A stretch of DNA of 28,606 nt from Candidatus Woesearchaeota archaeon (GTDB taxonomy: Archaea; Nanobdellota; Nanobdellia; Woesearchaeales; JACPBV01). Numbering within the stretch: position 1 is the first letter of the stretch; each line of letters begins with the position of its first letter. This document shows, piece after piece, positions 1 through 5,963 of this stretch. Where the stretch lies: NCBI GenBank assembly GCA_019322475.1, contig JAHWIN010000076.1, positions 1-28,606 of the forward strand, in the 5' to 3' direction. Under the pieces are notes generated by a model. The model saw only the letters and a program-made list of their open reading frames with translations, did not search any database and was not told the DNA's origin. Made by a program: the position numbers and the translations under genes.

Positions 1-640
1 AACCAGCAGTGGTACAAGTACTAATATCTATGGTACAATCAGGATTACATGAAAGAGTACCACCATCAAAACCTTGGGTACGGCAAGTCTCAAAACCAAA
101 GTCAGAACCATCACAACCCTCACCAGCGTCTAGAACACCATTAGCACAAAGTTCAACAGGGCAACCGCCATCAGTACCAGCCTCAAAAGGACAATCGTCC
201 TCAGTGTCAGGGAAACCATCATCATCACTATCAGCACCAGGATACCCAGGTTCAATTACACAATCTGGAGTGCAGCCATCACCAGCCATAGTGTTACCGT
301 CATCACATTCTTCACCAGCGTCTAGAACACCATTACCGCAAACTATACAAACGCCTTCATCAACTATTCCATCGCAATCATTATCTTTGTTATCACAAAC
401 TTCCGCTGTTGGAGTTCCAGGCTCTGCATTGCATATTGCGTCTATCTCATTCTCTGAGCAGATAATGATCCCTTCAGTCTCGCATTCTCCTAATCCTGCA
501 GTGCATGATTCTCCTCTTCCAAGGCCTTCATCAATCTCTCCATCACCATCATCATCAATGAAATTACACAACTCTTCCTTGGCATATGATAGAGAACTAA
601 ATAAAACAAAGAACAATATTAAAACAGATAACCATTTCAT
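1..640 (-). CDS. Secreted Cys/Asp-rich repeat protein (DUF4215 and MopE-like motifs), 3' end outside window
   Basis: The minus strand reads open from an ATG at 640 to the window edge, giving 213 residues without a stop; the C-terminus is missing. Residues 1-20 form a signal peptide (MKWLSVLILFFVLFSSLSYA). Next come Asp-rich motifs of the MopE/metal-binding type, CNFIDDDGDGEIDEG near residue 25 and CDNKDNDCDGIVDEG near residue 81. A Myxococcus-type Cys-rich DUF4215 repeat follows (CGNGVLDAGEECDDGN...), then a thrombospondin-3-like acidic stretch (DSDDDGFPDTEDDCP), then a second CANGVLDAGE unit. Such modules bind calcium and are disulphide-rich in surface proteins, so an exported, metal-binding cell-surface role is inferred; the ligand is unknown. 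The two NGVLDAGE copies share near-identical DNA around 124-145 and 316-337, suggesting recent internal duplication. A Ser/Pro-rich frame on the plus strand here is only the antisense shadow. Confidence 0.85.
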   Translation of the reverse strand, partial: MKWLSVLILFFVLFSSLSYAKEELCNFIDDDGDGEIDEGLGRGESCTAGLGECETEGIIICSENEIDAICNAEPGTPTAEVCDNKDNDCDGIVDEGVCIVCGNGVLDAGEECDDGNTMAGDGCTPDCVIEPGYPGADSDDDGFPDTEDDCPFEAGTDGGCPVELCANGVLDAGEGCDGSDFGFETCRTQGFDGGTLSCNPDCTIDISTCTTAG

Positions 641-664
641 TTTAGCATATATCTAACATGGGTG

Positions 665-671
665 TATATAA
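665..671 (-). promoter_or_regulatory. TATA-like box for the secreted repeat protein
   Basis: On the minus strand TTATATA is centred about 28 nt before the ATG at 640, the spacing of a leaderless archaeal promoter. A second AT box (TTTAAATA, 693-700) would give a leader of about 30 nt instead. The choice is inference. Confidence 0.4.
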
Positions 672-1030
672 TGATAAATTAAATATTTTTTGTATTTAAA
701 TCTTTCTTTAAATCACCTATAGATTATTAGCTTGCAGAATTGATGAAAAGAACCCTTCTGACTACTGGTTCTAGATGGAACGATTCACTCTCTAGAAAGA
801 ACGGACTTCAAATTTACTTTTCGGTCGAAATTTTCCCGCACTTCGTATGGGAAAGAGTTTAACTTTTCAATATCGCCCAATTATAGAAACGCTTATAAGC
901 TGCCTTTTTTCTTTAGGAAATATGAAGGAACATAAGCTAAAAAAGATTGTAAAATGGGGATTATCTCAAGAAGATTATACTTTGTCTTAGACCCTATCAG
1001 GCTGGGATTCTTTGAATTCAATCCCTAAAA
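672..1030. other. Gene-free stretch with several inverted repeats
   Basis: No convincing gene is visible. Inverted repeats seen: TTCTAGA...TCTAGAA with a 15-nt spacer (about 769-797); TTCCCGCAC...GTATGGGAA around a three-base loop, 8 of 9 positions pairing with one G-T (about 833-853); and GGGATT...AATCCC with a 10-nt loop (about 1003-1024), just beyond the stop codon of the minus-strand gene at 1031. A 22-codon ORF at 922-990 has no recognisable product. The stretch could hold a small structured RNA or decayed sequence; neither can be settled here. Confidence 0.4.
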
Positions 1031-1594
1031 TCATCTCTTCCTGGCGCTGCTGGAGATCCTCTGCAGCTTGTTGACGCTGTCTGTCATAGAAGGAAGGACC
1101 TTGGAAAAAACCTTTTCCATGGCCTTTATCTCTGTACCTACATTTGCAAGATTATCGTCATACTGGGAGATCTTCCCTAAGATTCCCTTGTTCAAAGAGT
1201 CGAAAGATGCCCTCAGGTCGTTGATCTGCTGCTGCAGCTTGGTCATCTTTTCGGCTGATTCCTCTCTCCATTCGGTTATCTTATCAAGCTCTTTCTTCTT
1301 CTCCTTCCATTTCTCCTCTACGATAGCCTCTGCAGTCTCCTCTATCATCTCTTTATCTACCTGGGGCGGTGCAGCCATGGGCTGAGGCTCAGAAGGCTGT
1401 GCATACTGCTGGGGTGCATTCTGCGCATAACCCTGGTCAGGAGCATAGCCTCCCTGCGCATATCCGGCACCATAAGCGTCCTGAGAATATTGTTCCGGAG
1501 GCATGCCTTCAGGGGGCACCCCCATATCAGGGGTTTCTCCCATGCCCGGAGGCGTGCCCTGAGCTTCCTCTTTTTTCCTGCCGAATAAAACCAT
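1031..1594 (-). CDS. Hypothetical protein: Gly/Pro/Gln/Tyr-rich N-terminus and C-terminal coiled coil
   Basis: A 187-residue protein of unknown function. Residues 1-10 carry a short basic head (FGRKKEE). Residues about 11-78 are low complexity, rich in Pro, Gly, Gln, Tyr and Ala, with irregular YAQ/GYA repeats, and are probably disordered. Residues about 80-187 are highly charged and heptad-like, as expected of a long coiled coil. The start at 1594 is supported by a Shine-Dalgarno-like GAGGTTGAT about 10 nt upstream. Its neighbour at 1644-2078 has the same plan (basic FG-K head, charged linker, coiled coil), so the two may interact or be distant paralogues. No catalytic motif is visible. Similarity to archaellum accessory coiled-coil proteins (FlaC/E type) was considered but not supported. 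Confidence 0.8.
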   Translation of the reverse strand: MVLFGRKKEEAQGTPPGMGETPDMGVPPEGMPPEQYSQDAYGAGYAQGGYAPDQGYAQNAPQQYAQPSEPQPMAAPPQVDKEMIEETAEAIVEEKWKEKKKELDKITEWREESAEKMTKLQQQINDLRASFDSLNKGILGKISQYDDNLANVGTEIKAMEKVFSKVLPSMTDSVNKLQRISSSARKR

Positions 1595-1630
1595 AAACTA
1601 TCAACCTCTTTTGGGTAATTTATTGCAACT

Positions 1631-1644
1631 TTAGTATATAAATC
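1631..1644 (-). promoter_or_regulatory. TATA box for the 187-residue coiled-coil protein
   Basis: The minus strand reads GATTTATATACTAA, about 44 nt before the ATG at 1594, leaving a leader of roughly 20 nt that contains the SD-like GAGGTTGAT. The box abuts the stop codon of the upstream gene (1644-1646), suggesting independent transcription. Confidence 0.5.
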
Positions 1645-2078
1645 TATCTTTTTTCAGCCAGCTTTTCGTCGATTATCTCACTGACCTCTTTGTGCGTTAC
1701 AAAGTTCATGGGCTCCCACATCTCTATATACCTTTGGAGGACCTTAAAATCATCTTTCTTTGCATAACGGTCAAGCTCTTTTATTATCATAAGCACCTTG
1801 TCCTTTATCTCATTTATCTCGTGCCTAAGCTCAGTTATGTCAGATATCAATGCCTTTATGTCTTTCGTAAGCCTCTTGCCCCTTGAGATCATGTTCTCTT
1901 CAGTCACCCTTATCTCGGACTGAAGATTAGAGTACCTTTCCTCCAATACCCTAAGCCGGTTTATGGTGCCTTCCAGCTCTTCAGAGACAGGGCTTTCCTC
2001 TTCCTTTGGCTTCTGCCCGAAAAAGGATTTCTTCTTCGGCTTTTCCTGGCTTTTGAAAGGATTCTCAAATTTTTCCAT
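1644..2078 (-). CDS. Hypothetical coiled-coil protein
   Basis: A 144-residue protein of unknown function. It begins with a Lys-rich segment containing SFFGQKPKEEE (about residues 18-28). Residues about 33-105 form a long amphipathic helix with heptad-like spacing (coiled coil). The protein ends in a compact segment with the uncommon string YIEMWEPMNFVTHKEV, which looks conserved and may be the functional part. There is no signal peptide or membrane span. Its own TATA box lies 29 nt upstream. The shared organisation with the next gene downstream (1031-1594) suggests a functional pair. I recall similar small coiled-coil proteins among DPANN hypotheticals but cannot name the family. Confidence 0.8.
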   Translation of the reverse strand: MEKFENPFKSQEKPKKKSFFGQKPKEEESPVSEELEGTINRLRVLEERYSNLQSEIRVTEENMISRGKRLTKDIKALISDITELRHEINEIKDKVLMIIKELDRYAKKDDFKVLQRYIEMWEPMNFVTHKEVSEIIDEKLAEKR

Positions 2079-2100
2079 TATAGTATGATAAAACAGAATC

Positions 2101-2110
2101 CTAATATAAA
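2101..2110 (-). promoter_or_regulatory. TATA box for the 144-residue coiled-coil gene
   Basis: TTTATATTAG on the minus strand is centred about 28-29 nt before the ATG at 2078, consistent with a leaderless transcript. Confidence 0.5.
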
Positions 2111-2162
2111 GTTATGTTAGTATTTTTGAGTAGTTTTTTCTAAAATGAATGCCAGCAAAACA

Positions 2163-2170
2163 TTTAAATA
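2163..2170 (+). promoter_or_regulatory. TATA box for the inositol monophosphatase family gene
   Basis: TTTAAATA is centred about 27 nt before the ATG at 2194. Another ATG at 2181 is followed at once by an in-frame TGA, so 2194 is the start that fits a leaderless mRNA. Confidence 0.55.
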
Positions 2171-2193
2171 AATAGGTACTATGGATTGATGGT

Positions 2194-2955
2194 ATGAACT
2201 TCAGGCAAACAGCGGTAAAGGCAGCGAAAGAGGCAGGAAGGATACAGCTTAGTTATTTCAGGAAGAACATAAGCATAAAGAAAAAAAAGGACGGCAGCTT
2301 TGTCACAAGGGCGGACATTGAAAGCACAAAGGCCATAAGAAAGATAGTCTCCAAAGAATTTCCCGGGCATAACCTCCTATGCGAAGAGCTTGGAGGCTCA
2401 GGCAAAAGCTCACAATACAGGTGGATAATAGACCCCCTTGACGGAACCCATAATTTCATGATGGGAAACCCCCTTTTTGGAACATCTATAGCCCTTGAAT
2501 ACAAAAAAGAGGTAATCCTTGGAGCGATATATCTTCCATTCCTTAAGAGGCTTTATCTTTCTGAAAAAGGAAAAGGCGCTTTCTGCAACGGAAAGAGGAT
2601 AAGGGTAAGCGAAGAAAAAGACACTAAGAATTGCATGTTTGTATTTAACTCGCATCTGAGAAAAAAGCCAGGCAGGAAGATAAGGGCCTTAAGAAAACTG
2701 GCAGGAAAGACACGGGATTTCAGGGTATTCGGCGTTTCCGTATACAACAACATCCTGGTGGCAGAAGGGATGGCAGGCTTTAACATAGACTTTGATTCGC
2801 ACTCATGGGACCATTCTGCTGCTTTATTGACGGTAGAAGAGGCAGGAGGAAAAGTCACTGACCTTTGCGGAAATAAGTGGGATGCTGAAACTAAGGATTA
2901 TCTGGCTTCAAATGGCCATATCCATGATAAGATATTAAAGATTATAGAAGGATGA
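2194..2955 (+). CDS. suhB: Inositol monophosphatase family phosphatase
   Basis: A 253-residue Mg2+-dependent sugar/inositol phosphatase of the IMPase superfamily; archaeal members hydrolyse inositol-1-phosphate and often fructose-1,6-bisphosphate. Metal-binding signatures are present: acidic pair E64-E65 (CEELG), the core motif DPLDGTHNF at 80-88, and WDHSAALLTVEEAGG from residue 205 with the third metal ligand D206. Length is normal for the family. The substrate (inositol phosphate, FBP or PAP) cannot be decided from motifs, so the symbol is a family label only. The gene is monocistronic and leaderless. It converges on rps7, with only three bases between the two stop codons, so the two transcripts must overlap or terminate inside each other. 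Confidence 0.88.
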   Translation: MNFRQTAVKAAKEAGRIQLSYFRKNISIKKKKDGSFVTRADIESTKAIRKIVSKEFPGHNLLCEELGGSGKSSQYRWIIDPLDGTHNFMMGNPLFGTSIALEYKKEVILGAIYLPFLKRLYLSEKGKGAFCNGKRIRVSEEKDTKNCMFVFNSHLRKKPGRKIRALRKLAGKTRDFRVFGVSVYNNILVAEGMAGFNIDFDSHSWDHSAALLTVEEAGGKVTDLCGNKWDAETKDYLASNGHIHDKILKIIEG

Positions 2956-2958
2956 AAA

Positions 2959-3576
2959 TTACCTGCTTGCATCAGCCTGCCTTTCGACCTCAAGCTTCTT
3001 TGCTATCGCATTAGAAGACCTGTCAAGGTTATAGGCATTGATAATCTCATCTGCAAGGCATTCTACAATCCCCTTTTTAGAATTAAAGCTCTTATGGTAA
3101 GCTCCCTGCGTCATAAGCCTTAATGTTATGTCTACCCTTCTTTGAGGGGCGCATTCGACTGCCTTAGGATATCTTGCTCCCCCATACTCTATGGTTATTA
3201 TCTCTTCTCTTGGAGCGGCATTCTCTACGGCTTTTACAAAGACCTCTATAGGGTTCTTCTTTGTCTTCTGCCCTATAAGCCTGAAGACATTTTCAACAAG
3301 GTTATATGATGTCTGGGCTTTTCCTGTTATCTTGCTGCTGGTCTTAAAATGCTTTTTTGACTTGTGCCCGGGAATCATGAGCTTGTTTATAAGCCTTTCA
3401 ACGATAAACACCTTGGACTTGTGGAACTTGTTGCCGTGGTATCTTGCTCCTGTCTTAGGGACTATCTTAGGCTCAAGCGTAATATACCTCTTAAGCCCGG
3501 GATCATCTACCTTTATCCCTTCTATATTCCATCTGTTGAAAGCCAAAATTTCAGCCATTTTACGATCCATGATCAT
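2959..3576 (-). CDS. rps7: 30S ribosomal protein S7 (uS7)
   Basis: A 205-residue uS7, the small-subunit head protein that nucleates assembly of the 3' domain of 16S rRNA and touches the E-site tRNA. Recognisable stretches include LMIPGHKSKKHFKTSSKITGK, the core VFVKAVENAAPREEI, the beta-hairpin region YGGARYPKAVECAPQRRVD, and a C-terminal helix ending NAIAKKLEVERQADASR. The length matches archaeal S7. Its ATG overlaps the rps12 stop by four bases (3573-3576), the classic coupled rps12-rps7 arrangement of the archaeal str-like operon. EF-2 or EF-1A does not follow; the operon ends here against the convergent phosphatase gene. Confidence 0.97.
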   Translation of the reverse strand: MIMDRKMAEILAFNRWNIEGIKVDDPGLKRYITLEPKIVPKTGARYHGNKFHKSKVFIVERLINKLMIPGHKSKKHFKTSSKITGKAQTSYNLVENVFRLIGQKTKKNPIEVFVKAVENAAPREEIITIEYGGARYPKAVECAPQRRVDITLRLMTQGAYHKSFNSKKGIVECLADEIINAYNLDRSSNAIAKKLEVERQADASR

Positions 3577-4010
3577 TTACGTGCTTTTTCTATTATGCCT
3601 TTTCTTAGTGCATCCAGGCTTTGGTCATTGACCTTGATGACGTGCCATCTAACTCCGGGGATATCGCCTTTTGATTTTCCCTTGGCCCCGCCTATGCATT
3701 CAACCATCACCTCATCGTGCTCATCGACAAGCTTTGTAGCGCCGTCTCCGGGGCAGAATGCGGTTATCTGCCTTCCGTTCTTGATGAGCTGCACCCTTAC
3801 GCATTTCCTCATAGCAGAGTTAGGCTGCTTTGCCTCAAACTGCACCTTTTCAAGGACTATGCCTTTTGCCTGGGAAGCGCCCCTTAAGGGGTCTGACTTT
3901 TCCTTTAATCTCTTCATCCTTTTAGTGTAATACTGGCTCTGCCATCTGGCTTTAGCCCGTTTCTTCCTTAATTTGCTTCCGGCATTTAAGCCCCTTGATT
4001 TGTTTGCCAT
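3573..4010 (-). CDS. rps12: 30S ribosomal protein S12 (uS12)
   Basis: A 145-residue uS12, which sits at the decoding centre and helps fidelity of codon recognition. The signature PNSAMRKCVRVQLIKNGR (about residues 63-80) and the loop ITAFCPGDGATKLVDEHDEV match the archaeal/eukaryal S12 (S23e) type, as does the basic N-terminus NAGSKLRKKRAKARW. It starts 105 nt downstream of nusA and has its own TATA box at 4035-4044, so rps12-rps7 may be transcribed independently of the polymerase genes. It overlaps rps7 by four bases. Confidence 0.97.
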   Translation of the reverse strand: MANKSRGLNAGSKLRKKRAKARWQSQYYTKRMKRLKEKSDPLRGASQAKGIVLEKVQFEAKQPNSAMRKCVRVQLIKNGRQITAFCPGDGATKLVDEHDEVMVECIGGAKGKSKGDIPGVRWHVIKVNDQSLDALRKGIIEKARK

Positions 4011-4034
4011 TTATATCAAAAGAATTTATGCTTA

Positions 4035-4044
4035 GTTTAAAAAG
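4035..4044 (-). promoter_or_regulatory. TATA box for rps12-rps7
   Basis: CTTTTTAAAC on the minus strand lies about 30 nt before the rps12 ATG at 4010, in the 104-nt gap after nusA. It suggests an internal promoter for the two ribosomal protein genes. Confidence 0.5.
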
Positions 4045-4114
4045 CTTCTGTTTTTGTTGACTGCCTTTTCTAAGTATACGGCTATAAGCTTTAGACAGCA
4101 TACTATATCGTGCT

Positions 4115-4528
4115 TTAGGCAACCTTTATATCCTCTATGTCAAAGTGGCGCTTTACTATCTCCTTCAGGTTATTAAGGTTCCTGCTCTCCCTTCCTATCA
4201 GAAGGCCTTTTGTCTTCGAGTCAGGCCCTTTTATCGTTATAGTGCCGCCTTCTTCATCTATCTCCCCTGCCCTTATGGGAAGGATAAGGTTCTTTACAAA
4301 CCTTGTAACTTCAGGGGAAAACTCGGCAATCTTTATCCTTTTCTTAAGCAGGGACTCCAGCCTTCTTACATTGCTGCCTCCCCTTCCTATTGCCTTTCCT
4401 ATCTCGTTCTCATCTACGATAAATATAAGCTGGTCATTAGAGATGCAGTCCTTGACCTTAGCCCTTGTCAAACTCTCAAATACCTGGATATACTTCATAA
4501 GATCAAGGCTGTATTTTATTTTGCTCAT
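4115..4528 (-). CDS. nusA: Archaeal NusA-like transcription factor (two KH domains)
   Basis: A 137-residue archaeal NusA, corresponding to the KH1-KH2 part of bacterial NusA without S1 and N-terminal polymerase-binding domains. KH signatures are visible: IGKAIGRGGSNVRRLE in the first domain and GLLIGRESRNLNNLKEI in the second. It is thought to bind RNA during elongation or termination and is a standard member of this operon. I set the start at 4528 (MSKIKYSLDLMKYIQ). The frame is open to an ATG at 4570, but that would add 14 atypical residues inside rpl30e, whereas 4528 gives a clean ATGA overlap with the rpl30e stop (4525-4528). Confidence 0.93.
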   Translation of the reverse strand: MSKIKYSLDLMKYIQVFESLTRAKVKDCISNDQLIFIVDENEIGKAIGRGGSNVRRLESLLKKRIKIAEFSPEVTRFVKNLILPIRAGEIDEEGGTITIKGPDSKTKGLLIGRESRNLNNLKEIVKRHFDIEDIKVA

Positions 4529-4809
4529 ACTGGTACGCTCAAAACAGAAATGGAGAATGGCTTCTTGCATAATATCCCAAGCTCGTCGCTTGGGTGCCTT
4601 AGGTTGACTATCTCTACCCTGCTCAGCTTGGAATAATGGCCGATAGTCTTCTTCAGGCTTTCTGAACAGTTAGCGCTAAGATAGACCTTTTTTACCTTTC
4701 CTAGCCTGATCCCTTTCAAAGCCCTGTCTGCGCCTATAATTATAGCTTTCTTCTTCAGCATCTTCCTTATCTCAGATATATCCCTGCTTATCCCTTTTTC
4801 TGCTGCCAT
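4525..4809 (-). CDS. rpl30e: Ribosomal protein L30e (eL30, L7Ae superfamily)
   Basis: A 94-residue large-subunit protein of the L7Ae/L30e/S12e RNA-binding superfamily. The fold is recognisable from IGADRALKGIRLGKVKKVYLS, the central NC motif (ANCSESLKKTI) and the C-terminal HPSDELGILCKKPFSISVLSV strand typical of eL30. In archaea it lies between rpoA2 and nusA, exactly as here, with a 7-nt gap from rpoA2 and a 4-nt overlap with nusA. This supports transcription and translation coupled to the polymerase operon. Confidence 0.95.
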   Translation of the reverse strand: MAAEKGISRDISEIRKMLKKKAIIIGADRALKGIRLGKVKKVYLSANCSESLKKTIGHYSKLSRVEIVNLRHPSDELGILCKKPFSISVLSVPV

Positions 4810-4816
4810 CTTTACA

Positions 4817-5941
4817 TCACTTTACCTTTGTTACCAAACCAGGAAGCCCTGTCCCTACAGGAACAGGCTGGTTGAGCATGACATTTTCCACGACACTGCT
4901 CAGCTTGTCCTCTTCGCCCACTAATGCAGCTTCTATGATGTGCCTTAACGGCGTTTCAAAACTGGCCCTTGCCAAAACTGAGCTTTTCTGCGAGACGACG
5001 CCGTACCGGGTTATCCCCTTTATGGCCCCTGAATTGCACATGGTGTCAGCGACAAGCATTATATGCCTTATATCTACGTCAAGACCCTGGGACTCTATCA
5101 CCTTGAAGACCTCGTTGATTATGGTCTGCCTTGCAGCCTCTATGCCTAAGATCTTGCCTATCTCAAATATATCATTTGTAGTGACTTTAGCAGGGTCTAC
5201 ATAGTCAAGCTGCATTATCTCTTTCAGGTTTGATCCGGATGTTATTATTATGTACTCTTCACCCCTTCTTACAGGAAGGACCTGGGATATCCCCTTTATG
5301 CCTTTAAGGTGTATCTTTTTTATCTTTTCCTTGTCCAGATAAGCCTGGTTTATGCTGTCGTCTTTTGATTTTGACTTGAGCATTATCGAGTCTTTTGAGG
5401 TCTTGATATTATAGTCCTTTACGCCTTTTTTTATGGCTGCTGCAACTGAAGCTTCAGCCAACTCTAACTCTGCAAGCTTCTCCATATCCAGCTTTACCTC
5501 TATAGACTTATCGGCAATATTGATAAGGAATTCAGAAACTACCTCAGCTACAAGGGTCTCTTTTATAGACAATGCCAGCTTTCTTATGTCCTTGCCCTTT
5601 GAGTAAGGTGGCTTGAGGAAGATCTCCATCATAGGCGTCTTAAGATTGCTCCTCCCGTCCAGGATCTCTATTATCCTTGGAAGGCCCATCGTTATGTTCA
5701 TCTCCGCAACCCCTGCAAAGTGGAAGGTGTTAAGGGTCATCTGGGTTCCCGGCTCACCTATGCTTTCTGCAGAAACCACGCCTACAGATTCTCCCGGCTC
5801 GACAAGGGTGTTTTCATACTCTTCAAGAGAAGCTTCAAGAACCTTCTTTATCTTTGTTTCGGCCATGCCTTTTGTATACTCTTTTATCTCTCCTAATATC
5901 TTTGCAGGCAGCTTATCCTTGTATCCTGAAAATACCGACAT
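4817..5941 (-). CDS. rpoA2: DNA-directed RNA polymerase subunit A''
   Basis: A 374-residue C-terminal portion of the archaeal split largest subunit (equivalent to the C-terminal third of bacterial beta' / Rpb1). It contains the bridge/trigger-loop region: EPGESVGVVSAESIGEPGTQMTLNTFHFAGV followed by the MGLPRIIEILDGRSNLKTPMM segment (about residues 48-105), which binds the active site. The C-terminus has RHIMLVADTMCNSGAIKGITRYGV and SSVLARASFETPLRHIIEAALVGEEDKL, normal for A''. It starts 22 nt after rpoA1. No intein or insertion is visible. Length is typical. Confidence 0.97.
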   Translation of the reverse strand: MSVFSGYKDKLPAKILGEIKEYTKGMAETKIKKVLEASLEEYENTLVEPGESVGVVSAESIGEPGTQMTLNTFHFAGVAEMNITMGLPRIIEILDGRSNLKTPMMEIFLKPPYSKGKDIRKLALSIKETLVAEVVSEFLINIADKSIEVKLDMEKLAELELAEASVAAAIKKGVKDYNIKTSKDSIMLKSKSKDDSINQAYLDKEKIKKIHLKGIKGISQVLPVRRGEEYIIITSGSNLKEIMQLDYVDPAKVTTNDIFEIGKILGIEAARQTIINEVFKVIESQGLDVDIRHIMLVADTMCNSGAIKGITRYGVVSQKSSVLARASFETPLRHIIEAALVGEEDKLSSVVENVMLNQPVPVGTGLPGLVTKVK

Positions 5942-5963
5942 TTTTATGCACCACTCATGACAG

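Noticed and set aside
9..656. A 215-residue Ser/Pro-rich open frame on the plus strand
   Set aside because: It is the antisense of the Cys/Asp-rich secreted protein, whose minus-strand frame has a signal peptide and recognised repeat motifs; the plus frame is low complexity created by those codons.
738..790. Possible C/D box guide RNA (TTGATGA ... CTGA)
   Set aside because: The C box is imperfect and no C'/D pair with proper spacing follows.
922..990. Short plus-strand ORF of 22 codons beginning MKEHKLKK
   Set aside because: Too short, no convincing ribosome site, no recognisable product; it may be chance.
1644..2078. Assignment as an archaellum accessory FlaC/E protein
   Set aside because: Only generic coiled-coil similarity; no Arch_fla_DE motif and no archaellum genes nearby.
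4529..4570. Upstream extension of nusA to an ATG at 4570
   Set aside because: The extra 14 residues are not typical and lie within rpl30e; ATG 4528 overlaps the rpl30e stop in a standard ATGA arrangement.
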